Source: Bacteriovoracaceae bacterium (GTDB lineage: Bacteria > Bdellovibrionota > UBA1018). From it: a stretch of 13,482 nt of DNA. This document shows positions 1-5,975 of this stretch, piece by piece. The notes under the pieces were generated by a model that searched no databases, was not told the DNA's origin, and saw nothing but the letters and a program-made list of their open reading frames with translations. Positions within the stretch are counted from its first letter, which is position 1. Every line of letters begins with the position of its first letter. The DNA lies in the NCBI GenBank assembly GCA_947446835.1, contig CANFHS010000045.1, positions 1 to 13,482 of the forward strand, given 5' to 3'. Position numbers and translations under genes: made by a program.

Positions 1-864
1 GAGCTCCAGGCCTCCGTCGGGAAGCGGAGTGAGCTGCTGGGATTCGTGCCAGCGGCGTTCGCGGATGTAGCTGGCCACCTCGGGCTTGAAGCGCACCTGG
101 ATGGTCCGGGCTTCCGCAGAGCGGAAAACCCCGAACGAATGGCGGAAGTACTCCTCGGGCGTGATGGGCTTCTTGTCGTAGGCCCGGGTCGAAAGCCCGG
201 CGCTCTTGACCCGGCTGACGCTGAAGGTGCGGTGTTCGCCCGAGAGGGAGTCCTCGCCCACCAGGTAGAGCGACCCCTTGGCGAAATACAGGAACGAAGG
301 CCCGATCCGGCGCTTCTTGGCCTTCTTGCCCGCGGGCGCATAGACCACGTCGAGCCACTGGCGGTTGGCGCATCCGGCCCGGAGCGTGTCGAGGACCTCC
401 GGGTCCACGCCCAGTCCCCAGCGCGGGGAGGGCTCGAAGCTCACTTCCTGTTCCAGCTCCTGGAGGTGTTCCACTTCGCGGCCTTGCATGAGGGTGGCGA
501 TCTTCTGGAAGACTTTTTCCAGGTCCTCGTAAAAGACGGTCCCGTTCAGGGGCTTCAGCACTCCCCGGGCCAGGTAGAGCGAGAAGAGCTCGCCCGGGCT
601 CAGGCTCAGCGTCTTGGCCACGCGCATCTGGGCCTTGAGCTGGATCAGATCGCCTCCGCGCTCCTCGATCTCGGGCTGCGGCTCGCGGACCACCGGGAAC
701 CCCGCCTGCTCGATGGCGTCCAGGTCGCGCCGGAAGGTGCGTTCGGAACAGGGGTAGACCTCGTTGAGCCGACCGTGGATCTCGCGGACGGTGAGCCCGC
801 GGGGGTGGTTCTCCAGCAGCCTGAGGACACCATAGATGCGGGAAATCTGGTCATTCCGAGGCAA
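1..864 (-). CDS. WYL-domain transcriptional regulator (C-terminus cut by window edge)
   Basis: The minus-strand frame from a TTG at 862-864 is open for 288 codons to the left edge. It begins MPRNDQISRIYGVLRLLENH. Residues about 5-55 form a winged helix-turn-helix of the HTH_11 type (GLTVREIHGRL, then SERTFRRDLDAIEQAGFPV). Residues about 150-225 fit a WYL domain: QWLDVVYAP, then FLYFAKGSLYLVGED, with LYL in place of the name-giving triad, then HRTFSVSRV. Residues from about 250 (ARTIQVRFKPEVASYIRER) look like the start of a WCX extension, so I infer that only a few dozen residues are missing. WYL proteins sense ligands, often nucleic-acid related, and several repress phage-defence operons. The gene overlaps the end of the DUF2779 nuclease gene by 14 bp, so the two are probably co-transcribed and translationally coupled. 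The TTG start is set by a strong Shine-Dalgarno at 871-877; no ATG or GTG in this frame would retain the HTH. Confidence 0.88.
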   Translation of the reverse strand, partial: MPRNDQISRIYGVLRLLENHPRGLTVREIHGRLNEVYPCSERTFRRDLDAIEQAGFPVVREPQPEIEERGGDLIQLKAQMRVAKTLSLSPGELFSLYLARGVLKPLNGTVFYEDLEKVFQKIATLMQGREVEHLQELEQEVSFEPSPRWGLGVDPEVLDTLRAGCANRQWLDVVYAPAGKKAKKRRIGPSFLYFAKGSLYLVGEDSLSGEHRTFSVSRVKSAGLSTRAYDKKPITPEEYFRHSFGVFRSAEARTIQVRFKPEVASYIRERRWHESQQLTPLPDGGLEL

Positions 865-2833
865 GGTCGGCCTCCTTCTTTTTGGACTCGATCCGGAAAA
901 ATTCAAGCAGGATGGCCATGGCCACCGTGTCGAGCTCGCAGTAGCGCAGAAGTGCCTGGCGGATCTGCTCGCGCTCGGCAGCGGGCACCTGCTCGAACTG
1001 GATGCGGAAGTAGGCCATCATGGCAGGGCCGCCCGAGCGGATGGACTCGGCTCCGGAATCTTCGTCATCCGCATCCTGATTCGGCGCGGGTAAGCTCGGG
1101 TCGATGGGCGGAAGCTGGGCGTAGGGGTCCAGGACTTGTCCCTTGGCGTCCAGGGTGAGCCAGATCTTCTGGCCGAAGTTCAGGCTCGGCACGGGTTTCG
1201 AGTACTTGGCCTGGATTTCAGGCGAAATGGCCAGGATCGTGGGCAGCACCCGCTTGAGCGAGTTGGACCCTCCGAGCAGGCGGTGGATGAAGAAGGCCTT
1301 CAGCACCGGGAACAGATCGATGAATTGCCGCAGTCCACCGGTGGTGACCGTCGTGAGCCAGTTGATGAGCTCGTAGCGGTCGGGCTCCTGGGACGCCTCC
1401 AGCTGCGCCCGGATGTCGCGCAGGACCGAGTTCTCGTGGTGGGAGTAGCAGAAGAGGCTGCCCTCGTCGTCCTGGAGCTGCTTCTTCAGGGCGCGGACGA
1501 AGTCGAAGTTCGGGAACTTGCCGCGCTCAAAGCTCAGGAACTGGCCCGCATGGGCCAGGGTTCCCTGCCCGTCCAGGGTGTGATGGCTGAACTGGAAAGC
1601 CAGCTGCTCATAGGGCTTTCGCCCCTGGTTGAAGGGGATGGCAACCCGGGTGGTCTCGAAGTCGATGAGGTGGAACGGGTACTTCCAGGTCTTGAAGAGG
1701 TCCCGCATGGCCTTTCGGTCCAGGTACATGGCGAGCTTCGTTTTCCGCGCCAATTCGACCTGGAGCCATTGGCGTTCCGTGGCCGAAAGTCCGGTTTTTC
1801 CGCTCCTGGGTTGCGGGTCCAGGTGCTTTTTGCGGATGTGGTTCAAGCTCGTGATGCCTTGATCCAGGAATTCCTGGGCCCTCCTGAAATTCCAGAGCTC
1901 GAACAGGTGAGGCTGATTGAAGTCCTTTTCCGTCCATTTCCGGTCCAGGGTCCAGCAGTCCCGGAAGCCGGATTTTTTTCCGGCCTCGATCTCGGAGTCC
2001 GGGATGCGGAATTCGCAATTCTTGCAGAGCGCGCAGGTCCTGGGCTTTGGAACCTCCTCCTGGGCGCAGACCTGGCTCAGGTAGAGCGCGAGCTCCTCGA
2101 ACGAGCGCTCGCCCACGTACTGGGCCTGGTGAAGGGTATCCACCTCATCCGCCACCGGGACTTCGATGAGAATGGGCGGGCCCACGTCCTCGGGTTTGAG
2201 GTTTTCCGGCGTTCGGATGCGGACGCGGCCGTTCTGGTCGCGTTCCACCCAGAACAGCTGATTGAGTCCGTCGCGGTCCGCGGGTTTGGCCTTGTCGGCA
2301 AACATCAGGGTGGGCTCGAACTCGAGCTTGGGGTAGGCGCGGCGGGCCACCCAGAGCTGGTAGGCCACATCCACCAGGTAGCTCTCCCACTCCTTGAGAA
2401 CCACCTTCTGGGGCTTTTTGCCTTTGAGTCGGGTCTGGTTGTAGAAGGAAAATTCCTTGTCCCGGGAATCGTAGCTCGAGGATTTGACCTCGATCAGCTT
2501 GACCCGCTTGCCGTCCTTGACGAGCACGTCCACGCGCACCAGGCGGTTTCCTTCGCGAAGCGCGCCTTCGTAAATGATGGCTTTGGGGTGGCTCAGAAGC
2601 GCTTCGGTCTGGGCCACTGCCTGGTCTGCATCCAGGGTGTCGACCAGGGTTCCGCCCGGGTAATAGAGCTGCGCCAGGGCTCCCACCTGGAAGCCTCCTT
2701 GGGCCAAGGCCTCCAGGAATTCGTTGTCCTGCAGGTTGCTGCCGTAGGCGGGATCGTCCAGGTAAACGAGCTTCCTCGGGCAAACGTAGCCCGTCTTGAA
2801 GCGCGACTTGGTGAGGTAGCGGACTTTGGCCAC
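851..2833 (-). CDS. DUF2779 protein: Cas4-like PD-(D/E)XK/Fe-S half plus DEDDy exonuclease-like half
   Basis: 660 residues from a GTG start with AGGGGG six bases upstream. N-terminal half: Cys18 in GYVCPRKLVYL resembles the first Fe-S cysteine of Cas4/AddB nucleases; D102 (LVRVDVLVK) and E115-x-K117 (KLIEVKSSS) give a PD-(D/E)XK core; Cys267, Cys270 and Cys273 (RTCALCKNCEFR), with Cys293, could complete an iron-sulphur cluster. C-terminal half (about 385-650): D391-x-E393 (HLIDFETT), a middle segment FCYSHHENSVLRDI with D473, SLKRVLP at 525-531, and Y631-x3-D635 (RYCELDT). This is the DEDDy order of the RNase H-like exonuclease fold and matches DUF2779 as I know the family. An acidic linker (about 585-600) interrupts it. 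Predicted cytoplasmic DNA or RNA nuclease; substrate unknown, and the family has no settled function that I know of. The WYL gene overlaps its 3' end. Confidence 0.85.
   Translation of the reverse strand: MAKVRYLTKSRFKTGYVCPRKLVYLDDPAYGSNLQDNEFLEALAQGGFQVGALAQLYYPGGTLVDTLDADQAVAQTEALLSHPKAIIYEGALREGNRLVRVDVLVKDGKRVKLIEVKSSSYDSRDKEFSFYNQTRLKGKKPQKVVLKEWESYLVDVAYQLWVARRAYPKLEFEPTLMFADKAKPADRDGLNQLFWVERDQNGRVRIRTPENLKPEDVGPPILIEVPVADEVDTLHQAQYVGERSFEELALYLSQVCAQEEVPKPRTCALCKNCEFRIPDSEIEAGKKSGFRDCWTLDRKWTEKDFNQPHLFELWNFRRAQEFLDQGITSLNHIRKKHLDPQPRSGKTGLSATERQWLQVELARKTKLAMYLDRKAMRDLFKTWKYPFHLIDFETTRVAIPFNQGRKPYEQLAFQFSHHTLDGQGTLAHAGQFLSFERGKFPNFDFVRALKKQLQDDEGSLFCYSHHENSVLRDIRAQLEASQEPDRYELINWLTTVTTGGLRQFIDLFPVLKAFFIHRLLGGSNSLKRVLPTILAISPEIQAKYSKPVPSLNFGQKIWLTLDAKGQVLDPYAQLPPIDPSLPAPNQDADDEDSGAESIRSGGPAMMAYFRIQFEQVPAAEREQIRQALLRYCELDTVAMAILLEFFRIESKKKEADLASE
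871..877 (-). promoter_or_regulatory. Shine-Dalgarno of the WYL regulator, inside the upstream gene
   Basis: Read on the minus strand this is AAGGAGG, six bases before the TTG at 864-862. It is the best ribosome binding site in the window. It lies within the last codons of the DUF2779 gene (Lys-Lys-Glu-Ala), which supports a non-ATG start and translational coupling of the pair. Confidence 0.8.
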
Positions 2834-2839
2834 AGCAGG

Positions 2840-2888
2840 CCCCCTGGTTTCAGGCGTATCGGAATATTGACGCTGAAACTTGAGGGGG
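2840..2888. repeat. Long imperfect inverted repeat upstream of the DUF2779 gene (candidate operator or RBS hairpin)
   Basis: Left arm 2840-2856 and right arm 2871-2888 pair as CCCCCT with AGGGGG, a short mismatched patch, TTTCAG with CTGAAA, and GCG with CGC around one bulged G, leaving a 14-nt AT-richer centre. The dyad sits in the 63-bp gap between the small secreted protein gene and the DUF2779 gene. It covers the possible sigma-28-like promoter, and one arm contains the AGGGGG Shine-Dalgarno. No T-run follows on either strand, so it is not a typical intrinsic terminator. It could be a DNA operator for the WYL regulator, or an RNA hairpin hiding the ribosome binding site in read-through transcripts. 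Confidence 0.7.
2856..2883 (-). promoter_or_regulatory. Possible sigma-28-like promoter of the DUF2779-WYL pair
   Basis: On the minus strand TCAAGTTT (2883-2876), a 12-nt gap and TCCGATAC (2863-2856) resemble the FliA consensus TAAAGTTT, 11 nt, GCCGATAA. The gap is one base long and there are several mismatches. Predicted transcription would begin near 2850, leaving a short leader that just contains the AGGGGG ribosome site. The -35 octamer is identical to that of the chemoreceptor promoter at 6995. Confidence 0.35.
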
Positions 2889-2896
2889 CTTGGACC

Positions 2897-3247
2897 TCAG
2901 TCCGCCCAGCTCAACCAGACCTTGAACCAGGTCTTGGGCTTTGCGCCCTTGGATCTGGCAGGGGTGGGCGCTTGCACCACGTATCCATCTTCGCAGGCGT
3001 ATTCTGGGCGGATCAGGTGAAAAATTCCGTCGCCGTTGCAATCCACGCAGAGGGCGAGCTTCTGGTCCACGGTGGGGTTCGCCGGGTGGCAGGGCATGTA
3101 CCCGCTGGAGTCGCCCGCAGGGCACGGGCCCTCCAGTGAAGATTCGGTTGAATTGCAGTAGGCCCCCACCACTTCGGCCTGGGCTTCGAAACATCCGCCC
3201 CAGAACTGGACCGCCGCGATGACTCCAGGAATGAGCCACTTCCTCAT
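2897..3247 (-). CDS. Small secreted cysteine-rich protein of unknown function
   Basis: 116 residues. MRKWLIPGVIAAVQFWGG followed by CFEAQA gives a positively charged start, a hydrophobic core and an AQA signal-peptidase site, so cleavage after residue 24 and export are likely. The mature part has six cysteines (31, 42, 53, 67, 70, 85), suggesting disulphides or metal binding in the periplasm or outside the cell. Residues 67-74 (CVDCNGDG) match one copy of the CxxCxGxG motif of DnaJ zinc fingers; nothing else resembles DnaJ. The C-terminus is basic then tryptophan-rich (KTWFKVWLSWAD). Cys19 is not in a convincing lipobox (Trp at -3). A G-rich stretch precedes the ATG. Upstream is a 156-bp gap with no clear promoter; the nuclease gene lies 63 bp downstream. 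I do not recognise the family. Confidence 0.6.
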   Translation of the reverse strand: MRKWLIPGVIAAVQFWGGCFEAQAEVVGAYCNSTESSLEGPCPAGDSSGYMPCHPANPTVDQKLALCVDCNGDGIFHLIRPEYACEDGYVVQAPTPARSKGAKPKTWFKVWLSWAD

Positions 3248-3349
3248 GCGCTACCCCCCGCATGGCCAAGAAGGATCAAGGTCTGTGCCGGCGAGCACCC
3301 TATGAAAACAAGGGCCTGCAGGAGTGGCGCTGGACCGGCTCCGGCGAAG

Positions 3350-3370
3350 GAGTCGACAGGTGTCGAGCTC
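3350..3370. terminator. Weak hairpin downstream of the histidine-rich barrel gene
   Basis: GAGTCGACA at 3350-3358 pairs with TGTCGA-G-CTC at 3361-3370 with one bulged G and a two-base loop. It lies about 34 bp past the stop of the minus-strand gene ending at 3404. No U-tract follows in either direction, so an intrinsic terminator is only a guess. Confidence 0.25.
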
Positions 3371-3403
3371 TTGTCCAGTTGCGGACGCTGGTTCCTGGAA
3401 GCC

Positions 3404-4657
3404 TCAGTGCGAGTGCCCTTCGCTGCCGCTGGCGAAGTTGGTCACCAGCTGCAGGAACACCTTGGCCGACCAGGGGTCGCCGCCGTAGGTGTCCTTGAAT
3501 TCACTGGGCATGAAGGTGTGCGTGCCCGTGGCGCCCAGCCTGAATTCCATGCCCTGCTCGAACGCGTGCATCACGGGGTAGGAGGCGCCCAGGGTGGCGG
3601 CAGCCAGCCAGCGGCCCTGGGTCGGGTTCTCGAGCTCCGCCTCGCCGGGGCCCAGGACTTCGAGCTGCTCGGGAGTGCGCTGCAGGACCTCGATGCGGCC
3701 GAAGAGGTTCCATTTTTCTTCCGCATCGCGGAACAGGAACTCGTCGCCGAAAGATCCCAGGAGGGCGGCGTGATCGTAGTTCCGGATCATTCCGGCAATC
3801 AAGGTGTTGTCGAAGCTCCAGCTGCCCAGCGTGTGGATCGTGTTCACCGAGGCCGAGGTCCGCACCATGAACGGGATGCTGGGATCGTTGGGCTCGGGGT
3901 CCTTGACGTAGGCACCCGAGATCTGGGCGCGGGCCGAGGGCGAAAAGCGGTGCCACCAGCGCACGGCCAGCGAATTGGGCTTGGCGATGGGCAGGTCGAC
4001 CTTGGTGGGGGAGGGGGATTCACCGTTGAAGACCGTGGCTTCCAGGCGCTCGGACCCCAAGGTCAGCGAGGCACCCAGCAGCGTGCTGGAGATGTGGCCC
4101 ACGTCCTGGCCCACGTGGTGACCCAGCGGGGCGTCCGGATTGGGGAGTCCAGCCGTGCGGTGGATGTAGCCGCCCGGGCCGTCGGTGGTCTCGCCCCGGG
4201 GCGCGAAGAACAGGCGCAGGGATTGTTCGGTCTCGCCCTCGTGGCCTTCGTGCCCCTGGTGGGCCTCGCCGCCGCCGAACAGGATGGTGTCGCTCAGCAT
4301 GAGGCCCATGATGGGCGAGGAATGCGGGTGCTGGTGATCGAGGTAAGGGTTGTCGTTGGCGTCCAGCTCGCCGATCTGGGCGATGAGCGGGTAACCGACA
4401 GCCGGGTAGGTCCACTTTTCGGCCGTGGCCATCACTTCGAGTGTCAGCACCTGGTGGGAGCCCAGTGTCTGGGTCACTTCTCCCATGGCCCAGTTCGGCA
4501 CGGCGAACTTGTGATCGCCGCGGGGGCCCGACTCGGTGATGCTGGTGGCGAAGATGTTGCTGTGGAAGCTGAAGTTGGTGTCGGCCAGGACCGAAGGTGC
4601 GGCAAACATCGCCGCGGCCAGGGCCGCCAGGATCGCGGTGCGCTCAACGGGTTTCAT
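3404..4657 (-). CDS. Histidine-rich outer-membrane barrel-like protein, possibly metal-related
   Basis: I place the start at the ATG at 4657 (417 residues). The frame continues to 4711, but MKPVERTAILAALAAAMFAA plus PSVLA is a clear signal peptide with cleavage near residue 25, and the extra 18 residues would spoil it. The mature protein has alternating polar/hydrophobic stretches typical of outer-membrane strands (RLEATVFNGESP, NSLAVRWWHRFSPSARAQIS). Histidines cluster at 108-112 (HQHPH), 133-139 (HQGHEGH), 180-188 and at the C-terminus (GHSH). The patterns QHPH and IHRTAGLPNPDAPLGHH recall, from memory, uncharacterised proteobacterial outer-membrane proteins often found beside copper or heavy-metal efflux genes; no such genes are visible here. 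The ribosome site is weak. The C-terminus ends in His, not the usual aromatic residue, so barrel assembly is uncertain. It lies 60 bp downstream of the flavoprotein gene. Confidence 0.65.
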   Translation of the reverse strand: MKPVERTAILAALAAAMFAAPSVLADTNFSFHSNIFATSITESGPRGDHKFAVPNWAMGEVTQTLGSHQVLTLEVMATAEKWTYPAVGYPLIAQIGELDANDNPYLDHQHPHSSPIMGLMLSDTILFGGGEAHQGHEGHEGETEQSLRLFFAPRGETTDGPGGYIHRTAGLPNPDAPLGHHVGQDVGHISSTLLGASLTLGSERLEATVFNGESPSPTKVDLPIAKPNSLAVRWWHRFSPSARAQISGAYVKDPEPNDPSIPFMVRTSASVNTIHTLGSWSFDNTLIAGMIRNYDHAALLGSFGDEFLFRDAEEKWNLFGRIEVLQRTPEQLEVLGPGEAELENPTQGRWLAAATLGASYPVMHAFEQGMEFRLGATGTHTFMPSEFKDTYGGDPWSAKVFLQLVTNFASGSEGHSH

Positions 4658-4694
4658 GTAAACAGGATGACCGCAGCGGGCGGGAAAGTGAAGA

Positions 4695-4709
4695 GGGCAG
4701 TCGCTGCCC
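4695..4709 (-). terminator. Hairpin after the flavoprotein gene (possible terminator)
   Basis: GGGCAG and CTGCCC form a perfect 6-bp stem with a 3-nt loop, eight bases past the flavoprotein stop codon. On the minus strand it is followed by a pyrimidine-rich stretch (TCTTCACTTTCCC) rather than a pure T-run. It may terminate or attenuate transcription before the histidine-rich gene starting at 4657. Confidence 0.45.
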
Positions 4710-4717
4710 ATGCCGGT

Positions 4718-5932
4718 TCAGACGACCTGGCCTGCACTCCAGCCACTGGCCCAGGCCCACTGGAAGTTGTAGCCGCCCAGCCAGCCGGTCACGTCGACCA
4801 CTTCGCCGATGAAGTGGAGGCCCGTCACTTTCTTGGCTTCCAGGGTCTTGGACGAAAGTTCGTCGGTGTCCACGCCCCCGCGAGTCACCTCGGCCTTGCT
4901 GTAGCCCACTGTACCGCTGGGAAGGAGCTTCCAGTGGTGGATGAGCTGGCAGAAGGCCTCGAGGGCCTTTTCGGAAACCTGGGGCAGGGGCTGCTGGGAG
5001 GGAAAATGGAGTTCGCACAGGCGGTCCGCCAGACGTGCGGGCAGGAGCTCTGCCAGCAGGTTCTTGACCTGCGAGCGGTTGCCAGTGCGCTTCTTTTCAA
5101 GGAACCAGTCAAAGCAGTTCTTGCCCGGCAGAAGGTCGATCAGGATCGGGTCGCCCTCGTTCCAGTGCAAGGAGGCCTGGAGCGCCGCGGGGCCGCTCAG
5201 CCCGCTGTGGGTGAACAGGATATTCTCGCGGAAGCTCACGCCATTGCAGCTGATGATGCAGTCCACGGACAATCCCGCCAGTGCGGTCAGCGACTGGGTG
5301 CCCGAGTCGGCAAAGGTGAAGCCGTCCAGGGCCGCGGCCCGTGGCACGAGCTTAAGCCCGAACTGCTCGGCCACCTGGTAGCCCAGGCCCGTGGCCCCGA
5401 TCTTGGGAATGGAAAGTCCGCCGGTGGCCACGACCAGGGAATGGCACTGGATCGGGCCCTGGCTGGTTTCCACCGTGAAGCGGGGGCCCTGGGGAGCGTC
5501 CGAGGGCTCCAGCCGCGTGATGCGCTCGATGCGGGTGTCGAGCAGGAACTGGGCTCCGGCCTGGTCGCACTCGGCCTTGAGCATGGCGACGATGTCCTGG
5601 GCCGAAACGTCGCAGAACAGCTGACCCAGCTTCTTTTCGTGGTACGCGATGCCGTGGGTCTCGACCATCTGGATGAAGGTCTGCGAAGGATAGCGCGCCA
5701 GCGCCGATTTGCAGAAGTGCGGGTTGCGCGACACGTACTGGGCAGGTGAGGCGCCGGTATTCGTGAAATTGCAGCGGCCGCCCCCCGAAATCAGGATCTT
5801 GCCGCCGATCTTCCGGGCGTGGTCGACGAGCAGCACGCTCCGGCCGCGGCGGCCTGCATGGATGGCGCACATCATCCCTGCGCCGCCGGCGCCCAGGACC
5901 AATACGTCCACACGGTTCATTGAAAAAGACAT
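4718..5932 (-). CDS. YhiN/HI0933-family FAD-dependent flavoprotein
   Basis: 404 residues, the usual size for this family (aminoacetone-oxidase-like/BaiN-like flavoproteins, TIGR00275). The N-terminal Rossmann motif is G14-A-G16-G17-A-G19 (DVLVLGAGGAGMMCAIHAG). The signature KILISGGGRCNFTN lies at residues 45-58. A second nucleotide-binding-like stretch is VVATGGLSIPKIGATGLGY. The C-terminal FAD-contacting segment is GEVVDVTGWLGGYNFQWA (376-393). The family is cytoplasmic and FAD-binding; the physiological substrate is unsettled, so I give no reaction or gene symbol. The ATG at 5932 is used, but the ATG at 5920 (MNRVDVLVLG) is equally possible, as neither has a good Shine-Dalgarno. The desaturase gene ends 43 bp upstream with a hairpin between, and the histidine-rich gene follows 60 bp downstream. 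Confidence 0.9.
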   Translation of the reverse strand: MSFSMNRVDVLVLGAGGAGMMCAIHAGRRGRSVLLVDHARKIGGKILISGGGRCNFTNTGASPAQYVSRNPHFCKSALARYPSQTFIQMVETHGIAYHEKKLGQLFCDVSAQDIVAMLKAECDQAGAQFLLDTRIERITRLEPSDAPQGPRFTVETSQGPIQCHSLVVATGGLSIPKIGATGLGYQVAEQFGLKLVPRAAALDGFTFADSGTQSLTALAGLSVDCIISCNGVSFRENILFTHSGLSGPAALQASLHWNEGDPILIDLLPGKNCFDWFLEKKRTGNRSQVKNLLAELLPARLADRLCELHFPSQQPLPQVSEKALEAFCQLIHHWKLLPSGTVGYSKAEVTRGGVDTDELSSKTLEAKKVTGLHFIGEVVDVTGWLGGYNFQWAWASGWSAGQVV

Positions 5933-5938
5933 GGGGCA

Positions 5939-5961
5939 GGCGCTACCACGGGGGTAGCGCC
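5939..5961. repeat. Nine-bp perfect hairpin between desaturase and flavoprotein genes
   Basis: GGCGCTACC at 5939-5947 and GGTAGCGCC at 5953-5961 form a perfect stem with a 5-nt loop. It lies in the 43-bp gap, ending six bases before the flavoprotein ATG in the minus direction. No T-run follows. It could be a transcript-processing or attenuation element, or block the flavoprotein start. Confidence 0.6.
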
Positions 5962-5975
5962 GCCGCCAGGAAAGA

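Noticed and set aside
851..2833. Possible CRISPR adaptation locus because of the Cas4-like half
   Set aside because: No repeat-spacer array and no cas1/cas2-like sequence is seen in the window; the C-terminal DUF2779 half is not part of Cas4.
3245..3264. CATGCG/CGCATG inverted repeat around the start codon of the small Cys-rich gene
   Set aside because: Only 6 bp with an 8-nt loop, easily due to chance in GC-rich DNA; not strong enough to call a regulatory element.
4658..4711. N-terminal extension of the histidine-rich protein from a start at 4711
   Set aside because: The extension would precede a perfect signal peptide beginning at 4657 and would overlap the hairpin after the flavoprotein gene.
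1136..5749. Very long plus-strand open frames antisense to the nuclease and flavoprotein genes (667 and 815 codons)
   Set aside because: They lack any recognisable domain, are rich in Gly/Val/Leu/Gln as expected for antisense of G/C-biased codons, and lie opposite genes with clear conserved motifs.
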